A stretch of 64,000 nucleotides of DNA from Pedobacter panaciterrae (GTDB lineage: Bacteria > Bacteroidota > Bacteroidia > Sphingobacteriales > Sphingobacteriaceae). The position numbers and the translations under genes are program-made. The DNA lies in the NCBI RefSeq assembly GCF_013204795.1, contig NZ_JABMKW010000016.1, forward strand, positions 682,001 to 746,000, written 5' to 3'. Positions 55,638 to 64,000 of the stretch are shown in pieces; positions within the stretch are counted from its first letter, which is position 1, and each line of letters begins with the position of its first letter. The notes beneath the pieces were generated by a model. That model searched no databases and had not been told where the DNA came from. It worked only from the letters and a program-made list of their open reading frames with translations.

Positions 55638-57539
55638 TTAAGCAACATCTAGTGTTGTTTCCTCAGGATCTTCTGCAATAACGAGTTCTTCGGGCAATAA
55701 TTCCTCTATAGTATCTTTCTCTACCCTAAGGTTTCTAATGATGTGTTGTTGCCTGTCCGGGGTATTTTTACCCATATAATATTCCAAAAGATTTTTAATG
55801 GTCTGATCCTTTAAGATTACTGGATCTAACCTGATATCCTTACCTATAAAAAGTCCGAATTCATCTGGCGAGATTTCACCTAAACCTTTAAATCGGGTAA
55901 TTTCAGGTTTGTTACCAAGCTTCTCAATTGCACGCTTTCTTTCATCGTCGCTATAGCAATAAATCGTTTCCTTTTTATTACGAACCCTAAACAATGGCGT
56001 TTGCAAAATGTAAACATGGCCTGCACGCACAAGATCAGGAAAAAACTGAAGAAAAAAGGTCATCATTAACAACCTGATGTGCATACCGTCAACATCGGCA
56101 TCAGTAGCAATTACAATATTATTGTAATGCAAGCCTTCCAACCCGTCTTCAATATTCAATGCATGTTGCAACAGGTTGAACTCTTCATTTTCATATACCA
56201 CCTTTTTAGTAAGCTCATAACAATTCAGAGGCTTACCCTTAAGACTAAAAACTGCCTGGCAATCTACATCTCTGGATTTAGTGATAGAACCGGAAGCAGA
56301 ATCACCCTCGGTAATAAACAAAGTAGTCTCGTATCTCTTATCGTGATTACTGTTAAAGTGGACTTTACAGTCTCTTAGTTTCTTGTTGTGTAAAGATGCT
56401 TTTTTTGCCCTATCGTTAGCCAGCTTCTTGATGCCTGCAATATCTTTACGCTCTCTTTCAGACTGCAGGATTCTTTTCAACAATGCATCAGATACATCAG
56501 AATGTTTGTGCAGATAATCATCAAGTTCCTTTTTAACAAAGTCGTTAATGAATGTTCTTACCGAAGGCCCCTCGGGGCCCATATTCTGAGACCCAAGTTT
56601 GGTTTTAGTCTGCGATTCAAAAACAGGTTCCTGCACCCTAACAGAAATTGCAGCAATAATGGATGCCCTGATGTCAGAAGCATCATATTCTTTTTTATAG
56701 AACTCTCTTATCGTTTTTACCACTGCCTCACGGAATGCAGCCTGATGCGTACCGCCTTGCGTAGTATGCTGACCGTTAACAAAAGAGTGATAATCCTCAC
56801 CGTATTGTTGTCCGTGAGTCATTGCAATTTCAATATCATTACCTTTTAAGTGAATGATGGGGTAACGCAATTCTTCGGCTTTGTTAAATTTAGAAAGCAG
56901 GTCGTACAACCCTCTTTCCGAGAAGTATTTTTGATTATTAAAATTAACGGTAAGGCCTGTATTCAGGAACACATAGTTCCAGATCATACTCTCTACAAAA
57001 TCAGAAATGTAGTGGTAGTTTCTAAAAATAGTCTCATCCGGATAAAAAGTAATTGCTGTACCATTACGCTGAGTAGTTTCAATAATATCATTCTCCAAAA
57101 CAATTTCACCTTTAGAGAATTCTACTTTTTTCGTTTTCCCATCACGATAAGACTGAACCACAAAATTGGTAGAGAGCGCATTTACCGCCTTAGTACCCAC
57201 ACCATTTAACCCTACAGATTTTTGGAAGGCATTACTATCATACTTACCACCGGTGTTTATTTTAGATACGCAGTCTATTACCTTACCCAAAGGAATACCC
57301 CTACCGTAATCCCTAACATTAACCTTGTGTTCGGATACCGTAATTTCAATTGTTCTGCCAGATCCCATCACAAACTCATCAATTGAGTTATCCACAATTT
57401 CTTTCAGCAAAACATAAATCCCATCGTCCTGTGCAGATCCATCGCCCAGTTTACCAATGTACATACCGGGACGTAATCTGATGTGCTCTTTCCAATCGAG
57501 GGAGCGTATACTATCTTCGTTATAATTCGGTTCAGCCAT
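55638..57539 (-). CDS. parE: DNA topoisomerase IV subunit B
   Basis: This 633-residue ATPase subunit has the GHKL Bergerat fold ([39 protein letters not shown]), a transducer domain, and the TOPRIM motifs EGDSASG and [12 protein letters not shown]. The length is right for ParE; GyrB would be a little longer with an insert. It works with ParC on chromosome decatenation. The gene is monocistronic, 122 nt upstream of the kinase on the same strand, and is not next to parC. Confidence 0.93.
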   Translation of the reverse strand: MAEPNYNEDSIRSLDWKEHIRLRPGMYIGKLGDGSAQDDGIYVLLKEIVDNSIDEFVMGSGRTIEITVSEHKVNVRDYGRGIPLGKVIDCVSKINTGGKYDSNAFQKSVGLNGVGTKAVNALSTNFVVQSYRDGKTKKVEFSKGEIVLENDIIETTQRNGTAITFYPDETIFRNYHYISDFVESMIWNYVFLNTGLTVNFNNQKYFSERGLYDLLSKFNKAEELRYPIIHLKGNDIEIAMTHGQQYGEDYHSFVNGQHTTQGGTHQAAFREAVVKTIREFYKKEYDASDIRASIIAAISVRVQEPVFESQTKTKLGSQNMGPEGPSVRTFINDFVKKELDDYLHKHSDVSDALLKRILQSERERKDIAGIKKLANDRAKKASLHNKKLRDCKVHFNSNHDKRYETTLFITEGDSASGSITKSRDVDCQAVFSLKGKPLNCYELTKKVVYENEEFNLLQHALNIEDGLEGLHYNNIVIATDADVDGMHIRLLMMTFFLQFFPDLVRAGHVYILQTPLFRVRNKKETIYCYSDDERKRAIEKLGNKPEITRFKGLGEISPDEFGLFIGKDIRLDPVILKDQTIKNLLEYYMGKNTPDRQQHIIRNLRVEKDTIEELLPEELVIAEDPEETTLDVA

Positions 57540-57660
57540 GATGTAAGTAAGTATAATACAAAAATACTATAATGCAGTAAATTTACTCGAATAAGCTGGG
57601 GAATCAATTACAAAGTTTCAACAAATGCACATTTTCATGTATATTCAAACAAATTAAATC

Positions 57661-59013
57661 ATGCTCAATATGCGACCTGAAAAACAGCTCTCCATGCTTG
57701 ACTTATCAATGATCGTTGTAAGTCTGGTAATAGGGATGGGCATCTTCCGCACACCCGTTAATGTAGCTGCAGGAGCGCAAATACCAGAGTTATTTTTTTT
57801 AGCATGGATTGTTGGCGGATTAATTGCCCTGTGTGGAGCTTTAACTTATGCCGAAATAGGATCTCGTTTTCCGGTTACCGGCGGGTATTATAAAATATTC
57901 TCTGCATTTTACCATCCTTCCATTGCTTTCGCCATCAACTGCATCATAGTAGTTTCAAATGCCGCTTCAGTTGCAGGTGTTTCAATTATTGGAGCTGAGT
58001 ATTTAAGTAAGATTATTTTACCCGTTGAAATGCAAACCGAGTTTTCAAGAATAGCTATTGCAGCTATTTCTATTGGTCTGTTTTACTTCATCAATTTATT
58101 GGGACTAAAAGTTAGCTCTAAAACGCAAAACGTACTTTCGTTAATAAAAATAGGCATGGTGCTTATATTAATTGGCGCTGTATTTATGGGGCCGGCAGCA
58201 GTAAGCTCTCCTTCCACTTTCAACACATCAGGTGCAACTACCCCAACCCTGTTTGATTATGGCAAGGCCCTGGGCATCTGTTTAATCGGCATCTCTTTTA
58301 CCTTTGGCGGATATCAGCAAACCATCAACTTTGGGGGCGAAACAAAATCTCCGGGTAAAATTATCCCCCGCTCAATCTTTACCGGCTTAGCTATCATTTT
58401 TATACTTTACATGGCAATTAATTACGTATATGTAAGGGTCATAGGGTTTGAACAGCTAAAAACAGCCGAAAGCATTGCTGCAATACTTGCGGGAAAAATC
58501 TTTGGTCCCATAGGTTTTACTGTGTTATCCTGCTTAATTTACCTTTCTGTTTTAGGCTATGTAAATGTCAATTTACTAAGCAATCCACGCGCTATGTTTG
58601 CCATGGGCGAAGAGAAAGCATTACCTGCAATCTTTACTAAAAAGAGCAAAAAATCGGATGTCATGTTTGTGAGCTTAACTGTATTCACAATCATCTCTAT
58701 CATTACATTGTTTTACGCTCAAACATTCGACAAAATCCTGAACTACACCATATTTCTAGATTGTATTGGCATGGCTACTTCCGCGGCTACCATATTCTTT
58801 TTAAGAAAGCGAACCGCCCATCTTGATAAAAATACCATTTACAGTATGCGCCTGTATCCCTTAATGCCATTAATATTTATTGCCGCCTATTTATTTGTAG
58901 CTATCAGCATTTATGCCGACGATCCGCAAGCCGCAATAAATGGTTTATTGATCTTTGCATGCTTTATTATCATCTATTTCATAAACCGATTTTACCAAAG
59001 AAACCGAACATAG
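57661..59013 (+). CDS. APC-family amino-acid permease
   Basis: This 450-residue protein has about twelve membrane helices. The first contains SLVIGMGIFRTPVNVAAG, a typical glycine-rich APC helix-1 motif, followed by GALTYAEIGSRFPVTGGYY. It resembles LAT/serine-threonine exchanger-like permeases but the substrate is not assigned. It diverges from parE and lies 40 nt ahead of the sugar-transporter gene. Confidence 0.88.
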   Translation: MLNMRPEKQLSMLDLSMIVVSLVIGMGIFRTPVNVAAGAQIPELFFLAWIVGGLIALCGALTYAEIGSRFPVTGGYYKIFSAFYHPSIAFAINCIIVVSNAASVAGVSIIGAEYLSKIILPVEMQTEFSRIAIAAISIGLFYFINLLGLKVSSKTQNVLSLIKIGMVLILIGAVFMGPAAVSSPSTFNTSGATTPTLFDYGKALGICLIGISFTFGGYQQTINFGGETKSPGKIIPRSIFTGLAIIFILYMAINYVYVRVIGFEQLKTAESIAAILAGKIFGPIGFTVLSCLIYLSVLGYVNVNLLSNPRAMFAMGEEKALPAIFTKKSKKSDVMFVSLTVFTIISIITLFYAQTFDKILNYTIFLDCIGMATSAATIFFLRKRTAHLDKNTIYSMRLYPLMPLIFIAAYLFVAISIYADDPQAAINGLLIFACFIIIYFINRFYQRNRT

Positions 59014-59053
59014 CAACCAGAATTAACAAGCTCAATCCATCACCCTATATAAA

Positions 59054-60403
59054 ATGCCGATAAAAGAATTACCCTTTAAAAAAGAAATTGCCTATGCAGC
59101 AGGAATGATGGGCTGGAGCATCATGACCAACATTATTATAGTTATGCTGCCCTATTTTTATCTTCCTCCAAACAATTCAGGACTCACTCCGCTGGTTCCC
59201 CAATTATTGGTATTCGGTGCCTTTAATATTTTATCACTCATTGCTGCATCCGGCAGATTGTTTGATGCCATATATGACCCGTTCATTGCCTCCGTCAGCG
59301 ACGCCAGCGACAACCCAAAAGGCAGGCGCATTCCTATTATGAAATATGCAATAGTGCCGGCAGTGGTATGTTGCTCGCTGGTTTTCTATCCTATGGTTAA
59401 GGGCGAAAGCATTACCAATGCCTGGTGGCTTACCATAGTACTTGCTGGTTTTTTTATTTCGGTTACCACCTATATTATTCCTTATAATGCACTGCTTGCC
59501 GAATTAACACACAGTGCTGATCAGAAAGTCAAACTATCTACCTTTCAGCAGGTGGGCTTTGTTTTAGGGATGATAATTGGAGCCATGTGCAATAATTATG
59601 CTGATCTGATACAGGATGTTTTTAAAATCACAGACAGATCCGAAGCCCTGCAATACACCATCTTTTGCCTCAGCATATTCTCTGGGCTGGTTATGATCTT
59701 ACCGGTTATGTTTATAGATGAAAAAGAATATACCGATGCCAAACCAACGCATATCGAACTCATACCTGCACTTAAAAACACATTCAGAAACACCAATTTT
59801 AAGTATTACCTGATCTCTGATTTCACTTACTACATTGCCCTTAGTATCATTTCAAGTGGCCTGCTTTTCTTCGTTACCGTATTATTAGGTCTGCCGGATT
59901 CTGATGGCGGTAAATTTATGGGTACCATGGTAATTCTATCACTCTGCTTTTATCCCTTTATTAATTATGGAGCCAAAAGGTTTGGCAAAAAGCCCCTGGT
60001 ACTAGTTGCATTTGCGATACTCAGCTTAATATTTGTCACCATTTATTTCTTAGGGCACCTGCCCTTTTCTCCTGCCGTCCAAATGTATATACTGGTAATA
60101 TTTGCGTCTTTCCCTTTGGCGTCTTTAGGCATTTTACCTAATGCTATTTTAGCTGATATTGCTCAAAATGACACAAAAGAAACAGGAGAAAACCACGAAG
60201 GGATGTTTTTTGCCGTTAAATATCTCTTTGTAAAATTAGGCCAAACTATGGGAATAGCCATATTCGCTATGTTAACCGTATATGGTAAAGACCCTGGAAA
60301 TGATTATGGGCTGCGTTTAAACGGGGTTGTTGGTTTTGTGCTTTGCGTCCTGGCCCTCCTGTTTTTTAGTCGTTTCAAAGAAAACAAAGCTTCTGATGTA
60401 TAG
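59054..60403 (+). CDS. GPH-family (MelB-like) MFS sugar:cation symporter
   Basis: This 449-residue protein has twelve predicted helices and MelB/GPH features: KKEIAYAAGMMGWSIMTN near the N-terminus, SGRLFDAIYDPFIASVSDAS with the conserved D-P-x-x-A-x-x-S-D loop, and DNPKGRRIPIMKYAIVPAV. It would take up a sugar or sugar acid with a cation. It follows the APC permease by 40 nt. No catabolic gene is adjacent, so the sugar is unknown. Confidence 0.87.
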   Translation: MPIKELPFKKEIAYAAGMMGWSIMTNIIIVMLPYFYLPPNNSGLTPLVPQLLVFGAFNILSLIAASGRLFDAIYDPFIASVSDASDNPKGRRIPIMKYAIVPAVVCCSLVFYPMVKGESITNAWWLTIVLAGFFISVTTYIIPYNALLAELTHSADQKVKLSTFQQVGFVLGMIIGAMCNNYADLIQDVFKITDRSEALQYTIFCLSIFSGLVMILPVMFIDEKEYTDAKPTHIELIPALKNTFRNTNFKYYLISDFTYYIALSIISSGLLFFVTVLLGLPDSDGGKFMGTMVILSLCFYPFINYGAKRFGKKPLVLVAFAILSLIFVTIYFLGHLPFSPAVQMYILVIFASFPLASLGILPNAILADIAQNDTKETGENHEGMFFAVKYLFVKLGQTMGIAIFAMLTVYGKDPGNDYGLRLNGVVGFVLCVLALLFFSRFKENKASDV

Positions 60404-60452
60404 CCACATAGCTATAAAACCGGGATATGAATAAAAGCCGGAAGTTTATATG

Positions 60453-60460
60453 TACCTTTG
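60453..60460 (+). promoter_or_regulatory. -7 element of the DEAD-box helicase gene
   Basis: TACCTTTG matches TAnnTTTG exactly, 50 nt ahead of the TTG start at 60511. A matching TTTG at 19-21 nt upstream is not evident. Confidence 0.5.
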
Positions 60461-60510
60461 CAGCGAGGTGATATTCTTTTGCCTCTATTATACATTAAAA
60501 TACAAATACA

Positions 60511-61821
60511 TTGTTATTCGAAGAATTAAACCTGATTGAGCCAATTTTAAAAGCGCTGCAAACAGAAGGTTATACACAACCTACCCCAATACAAGAACAA
60601 TCCATACCATCCATACTTCAAAACAGAGATCTGTTAGGGTGTGCACAAACCGGTACAGGTAAAACTGCCGCGTTTGCTATCCCAATGTTACAGTTGCTTA
60701 GTAAACCTCACACCAATACGAAAATACATAAAGCGATAAAAGCATTGGTATTAACACCAACACGTGAGCTTGCCATACAAATTGAAGAGAGCTTTAAAGC
60801 TTATGGAAAAAACCTGCCTTTAAAACAACTGGTAATATTTGGTGGTGTTGGACAAAAAGCACAAACAGATGCGCTACACAGAGGTGTCGACATTCTTGTT
60901 GCTACTCCAGGAAGATTACTAGACCTGATGAATCAGGGCTTTATCAACCTGCGTGATATCGAGATCTTTGTTCTTGATGAAGCCGACAGAATGCTTGACA
61001 TGGGTTTCATCCATGATGTAAAGAAGGTTATTGCTAAATTACCTGTTAAAAGACAGACTCTGTTTTTCTCGGCTACCATGCCAAAGGAAATCCAGACTTT
61101 AGCCAATACGATCCTTACAAATCCAATTAAGGTTGAGGTTACCCCTATTTCATCTACAGCAGAAAAGATTCAACAAGAGATCTTTTATGTAGAAAAAAAC
61201 GACAAGAAAGATTTATTGCACCATATTTTAAAAGACAAAACCATTCAAACTGCATTGGTATTTTCTCGTACAAAACATGGTGCCGATCGCATCGTAAAAG
61301 ACCTGATCAAAGTTGGTGTTAAAGCCGAAGCCATCCATGGTAATAAATCACAAAATGCCAGACAACGTGCATTAACAAATTTCAAAGCTAAAACCACACG
61401 TATATTGGTTGCTACTGATATTGCCGCACGGGGTATTGATGTTGATGAATTAACTCATGTAATCAACTACGAGCTGCCAAATATACCTGAGACTTATGTA
61501 CACAGAATTGGCCGTACTGGTCGTGCAGGCTTAAGTGGTACTGCGCTATCATTTTGTGATTCGGAAGAGAAAGAATTTTTAGACGATATCGAGAAATTGA
61601 TCGGCTTAAAAATACCTGTTACCGAAGATCACCCTTTTGCGATGAGCTGGCAAAGCCTGATGTCAGGTGCTGCTGCTGCAAAATCAAAAGGCAAAGCTAA
61701 GCCATCAAGAGGACAACGCCCCGAAAGAACAGAACGTCAGCCTAACTTAAGCGGTGCAAAAAGAACCCCAAGCAGTGGAAGCAGACGCTGGAGCGGCAAC
61801 AACAAAAAGAAGTCAAATTAA
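60511..61821 (+). CDS. DEAD-box RNA helicase, RhlE-like
   Basis: This 436-residue protein starts at TTG (60511): no in-frame ATG lies between it and the upstream stop at 60496-60498, and the N-terminus [15 protein letters not shown] is the usual one. Motifs are [26 protein letters not shown] in [16 protein letters not shown] in FFSATMP, and [11 protein letters not shown] short basic tail (KKKSN) fits RNA binding. It likely remodels RNA, for example in ribosome assembly or cold response. A -7 promoter element lies 50 nt upstream and an 18-bp terminator stem is 92 nt downstream. Confidence 0.93.
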   Translation: MLFEELNLIEPILKALQTEGYTQPTPIQEQSIPSILQNRDLLGCAQTGTGKTAAFAIPMLQLLSKPHTNTKIHKAIKALVLTPTRELAIQIEESFKAYGKNLPLKQLVIFGGVGQKAQTDALHRGVDILVATPGRLLDLMNQGFINLRDIEIFVLDEADRMLDMGFIHDVKKVIAKLPVKRQTLFFSATMPKEIQTLANTILTNPIKVEVTPISSTAEKIQQEIFYVEKNDKKDLLHHILKDKTIQTALVFSRTKHGADRIVKDLIKVGVKAEAIHGNKSQNARQRALTNFKAKTTRILVATDIAARGIDVDELTHVINYELPNIPETYVHRIGRTGRAGLSGTALSFCDSEEKEFLDDIEKLIGLKIPVTEDHPFAMSWQSLMSGAAAAKSKGKAKPSRGQRPERTERQPNLSGAKRTPSSGSRRWSGNNKKKSN

Positions 61822-61913
61822 ATGATCTGTTTTCGGATTGCATTAATTTGCGCTGAAGAAGCGCAAAAGAACGCTAGGCCCTCTTCCAGACATTGAATTT
61901 GTAGGAAAAAAAT

Positions 61914-61958
61914 AAAAAAGGGCAGGATCTTCTTTCGATGAAGATCCTGCCCTTTTTT
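61914..61958. terminator. Strong 18-bp intrinsic terminator
   Basis: AAAAAAGGGCAGGATCTT (61914-61931) pairs perfectly with its reverse complement at 61941-61958 with a 9-nt loop and a T6 end; it works on either strand. A smaller stem TTTGCGCT/AGCGCAAA (61847-61867) lies upstream. The rest of the 282-nt gap to the desaturase gene shows nothing recognisable. Confidence 0.9.
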
Positions 61959-62103
61959 ATGAGGTTTATCTTTTACATTGTTAATAACTATATCTAGTAT
62001 TACTAACTCTAAAGGCTATTCTGATATCATTAATCACTACCATTTAGTGTAACCGTTCACAAGTGTTTGTAAAAGTCCACTGCCTTTCGTGCTTTTACTA
62101 CTC

Positions 62104-62835
62104 TTAATTTGACTTTCTCAACTTAATAATCCTCATCCAGTGCATCACTTTCATGAGTGGATAAGTTGGATCAAACTCAAACCATTTTGAGGCAAAATTA
62201 GGGCTATTAGGTTTTTTGTGGTGGTTGTTCTGGAACAGCTCACCCAACATCAGAAAATCAAGAGGCAAAGAGTTTTTGCTGTGATCATCATTATCATGAT
62301 TGGAATAACCGTATTTATGTCCACACCAATTTACAATCGCACCATGAAGAGGTCCCATTAAAAAGTGTATTGGCAACAATAAAAACATCCACCATGCGGT
62401 AGCAAAAGTTACATAAAACCAAATGTAAAAGCTAATGAACACAAGACGTGTTATCCAGGAATCTCCTATCTTATCAATAAGTGGCCATGCAGGATAGTTA
62501 TCACGAAACTGCTCTTCAGGCTCATGGTTATATTTTGAATAATTCAGATAAATGTTTTTTGTCTGAATCATCATGCCCCAAACATCTTTTACAAAATGTG
62601 GAGAGTGCGGGTCTTTTTCTGTATCACTAAAAGCATGGTGCATACGATGTAAAATCGCATACGCTCTTGGATTTAAGAAAGACGACCCTTGAGACAAAAA
62701 GGTAATTGCGTAAAAAAACTTCTCCCAAAAACCATTCATTTTAAACATCTTATGCGATGCATAACGGTGTAAAAAGAAGGTTTGAGAAAAAAGAGACAAA
62801 AACCAATGTGCCAGAAAAAATAATAAAATTATCAT
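62104..62835 (-). CDS. Acyl-CoA desaturase-like fatty-acid desaturase
   Basis: This 243-residue membrane enzyme has the three histidine boxes of the delta-9 type: HRYASH (23-28), HRMHHAF (63-69) and QNNHHKKP (about 199). An extra NWCGHKYG segment also fits the family. It introduces a double bond into fatty acyl chains at the cytoplasmic face, and so adjusts membrane fluidity. The protein is shorter than animal desaturases but normal for Bacteroidota. It lies 66 nt downstream of the cupin gene and is read in the same direction. Confidence 0.9.
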   Translation of the reverse strand: MIILLFFLAHWFLSLFSQTFFLHRYASHKMFKMNGFWEKFFYAITFLSQGSSFLNPRAYAILHRMHHAFSDTEKDPHSPHFVKDVWGMMIQTKNIYLNYSKYNHEPEEQFRDNYPAWPLIDKIGDSWITRLVFISFYIWFYVTFATAWWMFLLLPIHFLMGPLHGAIVNWCGHKYGYSNHDNDDHSKNSLPLDFLMLGELFQNNHHKKPNSPNFASKWFEFDPTYPLMKVMHWMRIIKLRKSN

Positions 62836-62901
62836 ATAAGATATTAACGAGTATTATAGGTGTTTAGATACAATGATGTCATTAAATGACAGGAAGATGC
62901 A

Positions 62902-63399
62902 TTATCTTCCGAAGTCGTCCTGAACCCTTACAATATCGCTCTCATCAGATGGATTAGCTGGGTCTGTGTGTTGCCAGATTTCTGAAACAATACCCCAGTC
63001 TTCTAAACCTATTAAACGGTGTCTTTCACCTTGCTTTAATTTTATGCTTTGTCCGGGAGTTAATTGTTTTACTTCCCCCTGCTCATCGGTATCACTTGTG
63101 ATCACACCAACAGTACCGTTAACTACTCTCCATATTTCAGCACGACGGTGGTGATATTGCCACGACAAACGTGTATTTGGAGCAACGATTAATATTTTAG
63201 GACTTAGTTTACCTGAAATTTTAAGATCATCAACATTTAAACCTTCAAAATAAACGTTTGCAAATTGCTGCGCCTGTTCTTCATCAATTACAAAAAAACC
63301 TCCCCACGGACGGGTCTCATCACGGTTAACTACATTAAATCCTTCAATCTTTAAGCGCTGTGCTACGCCTTCGAATATTTCTTTTTTCTGATCTGACAT
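62902..63399 (-). CDS. Cupin protein, mannose-6-phosphate isomerase-like
   Basis: This 165-residue protein starts RPWGGFFVIDEEQA after a short N-terminal helix and contains cupin motifs: SWQYHHRRAEIWRVVNGTVGV with the metal-binding HHxxxE pattern and LKQGERHRLIGLEDWG. The RPWG start and HHRR-E motif are those of the type II phosphomannose isomerase C-terminal domain, but here it is a stand-alone cupin. It may act on a sugar phosphate; the exact reaction is not assigned. Confidence 0.8.
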   Translation of the reverse strand: MSDQKKEIFEGVAQRLKIEGFNVVNRDETRPWGGFFVIDEEQAQQFANVYFEGLNVDDLKISGKLSPKILIVAPNTRLSWQYHHRRAEIWRVVNGTVGVITSDTDEQGEVKQLTPGQSIKLKQGERHRLIGLEDWGIVSEIWQHTDPANPSDESDIVRVQDDFGR

Positions 63400-63494
63400 T
63401 TTATAAGTGGTATATTTTAAATCCCAAACTTACTTAAAACTGCTTAAGCTTTCATTAACAGAGACAAAAAAAATCAAAAAAACCAATAAAATAG

Positions 63495-64000
63495 TTAATC
63501 TGTGAGCTTATCAATATCACCCAGATCAGTATTTAAGTCTATTATAAGATCGTATAACAGCGAAATATTTTTATCATCAGGATTTATCTTACCTCTTAAC
63601 AAATCCGAATACTTATCCAGAAACTCATCATACATATCCTCTGGTATTTCAACTTCATCAAGTTTAATTTGGCAAGTGGTATGATACAGCAGTTGCGAAA
63701 TAGAAAAATAAACTGCGTTTAAATTGTAGAGCAGGTCTTTGTAACTTTTACTTTCCCAATCAATAATATAAGTATAGTAATTATCGGAAGCCAGCAGATT
63801 ATACTCTTCATTTTCCATTACCTCCATTTCGTCAAGATTATTTATCAGAAAATAGGTTTTAGAACATTTTATTACCTTATCAATAGACCCAAGCAAAACG
63901 CGTACAACATCATCATCAACAGCCTCCAGCAGTTCAAAATCATCAGGTGAAATAGAATCGGGCTCAATCAGGCCTTTTAAATCCGATAGGTCCTTTTCAT
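63495..64000 (-). CDS. Unknown acidic protein (N-terminus beyond window)
   Basis: The frame ending at 63495 remains open to the right edge, giving at least 167 C-terminal residues; the true start is outside the window. The protein is acidic and helix-rich (DDFELLEAVDDDVVRVLLG, LISDYI-like helices such as DKYSDLLRGK) with no signal or membrane segment. I do not recognise a family. The TTG at 63896 is only an internal codon and is not a start. Confidence 0.6.
   Translation of the reverse strand, partial: EKDLSDLKGLIEPDSISPDDFELLEAVDDDVVRVLLGSIDKVIKCSKTYFLINNLDEMEVMENEEYNLLASDNYYTYIIDWESKSYKDLLYNLNAVYFSISQLLYHTTCQIKLDEVEIPEDMYDEFLDKYSDLLRGKINPDDKNISLLYDLIIDLNTDLGDIDKLTD

Noticed and set aside
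1..64000. tRNA, rRNA, CRISPR, prophage or intact insertion sequence
   Set aside because: Looked for in the gaps and repeats; none had convincing cloverleaf, repeat-spacer or transposase features.

Overview
The window looks like chromosomal DNA from a member of the Bacteroidota, most likely a Pedobacter-like Sphingobacteriaceae. The signs are a SusC/SusD pair, an HmuY-type heme locus, the long form of IspG, TamB paired with a lipoprotein TamA homologue, AT-rich sequence, few Shine-Dalgarno sites, and promoter elements that fit the Bacteroidota pattern (TTG or TTTG, about 19-21 nt, TAnnTTTG). The species is not proven. I saw no tRNA, rRNA, CRISPR array, phage or intact insertion sequence.

Region by region. 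1-12.8 kb is a LacI-controlled carbohydrate locus. A leftward operon encodes SusC, SusD, a DUF6807/PmoA-like protein, a ThuA-like protein, a Tat-exported Gfo/Idh/MocA oxidoreductase and a lipoprotein Gfo/Idh/MocA-like protein cut by the window edge. Diverging from it are lacI, an SDR dehydrogenase and mannonate dehydratase (uxuA). Three related operator-like sites tie the halves together, and no glycosidase or lyase is visible. 12.9-13.5 kb holds a small YtxH-like gene, a doubtful 54-codon reading frame and a 23-bp perfect hairpin. 13.5-15.9 kb is an arsenic resistance operon (arsR, DUF6428, arsC, acr3) with two copies of a probable ArsR site. 15.9-18.4 kb has a DeoR-type regulator diverging from nudK across four TRATCA repeats, plus a Tat-exported oxidoreductase.

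18.5-25.5 kb contains a 7TM sensor kinase whose end overlaps ispG tail to tail, then an envelope-stress-like group (GYF-RDD, LiaF-like, PspC) and an SDR enzyme. 25.7-28.1 kb has Mla-type lipid transport genes (mlaE, mlaF) and an RNA-methyltransferase-like gene, followed by a dispersed-repeat-like palindrome. 28.3-35.4 kb is a complete heme uptake operon (TonB receptor, hmuY, hmuT, hmuU, hmuV, hmuS), with a candidate Fur-type site upstream and a terminator-like hairpin between hmuY and hmuT.

35.6-41 kb carries an unrecognised lipoprotein, a DUF6702/HupE/M1-peptidase group, a stand-alone S74-like protein and a small exported protein. 41.1-57.5 kb has parC and parE separated by cdd, the tamB-tamL-brkB envelope operon and a hybrid sensor kinase. 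57.6-64 kb has an amino-acid permease, a GPH sugar transporter, a DEAD-box helicase starting at TTG, a fatty-acid desaturase, a cupin protein and an unknown gene cut by the right edge.

The most unusual content is the glycosidase-free SusCD/ThuA/DUF6807/Gfo-Idh locus coupled to uxuA. It has the parts expected of an oxidative route for taking apart a sugar or uronate. The substrate is not visible in the sequence.
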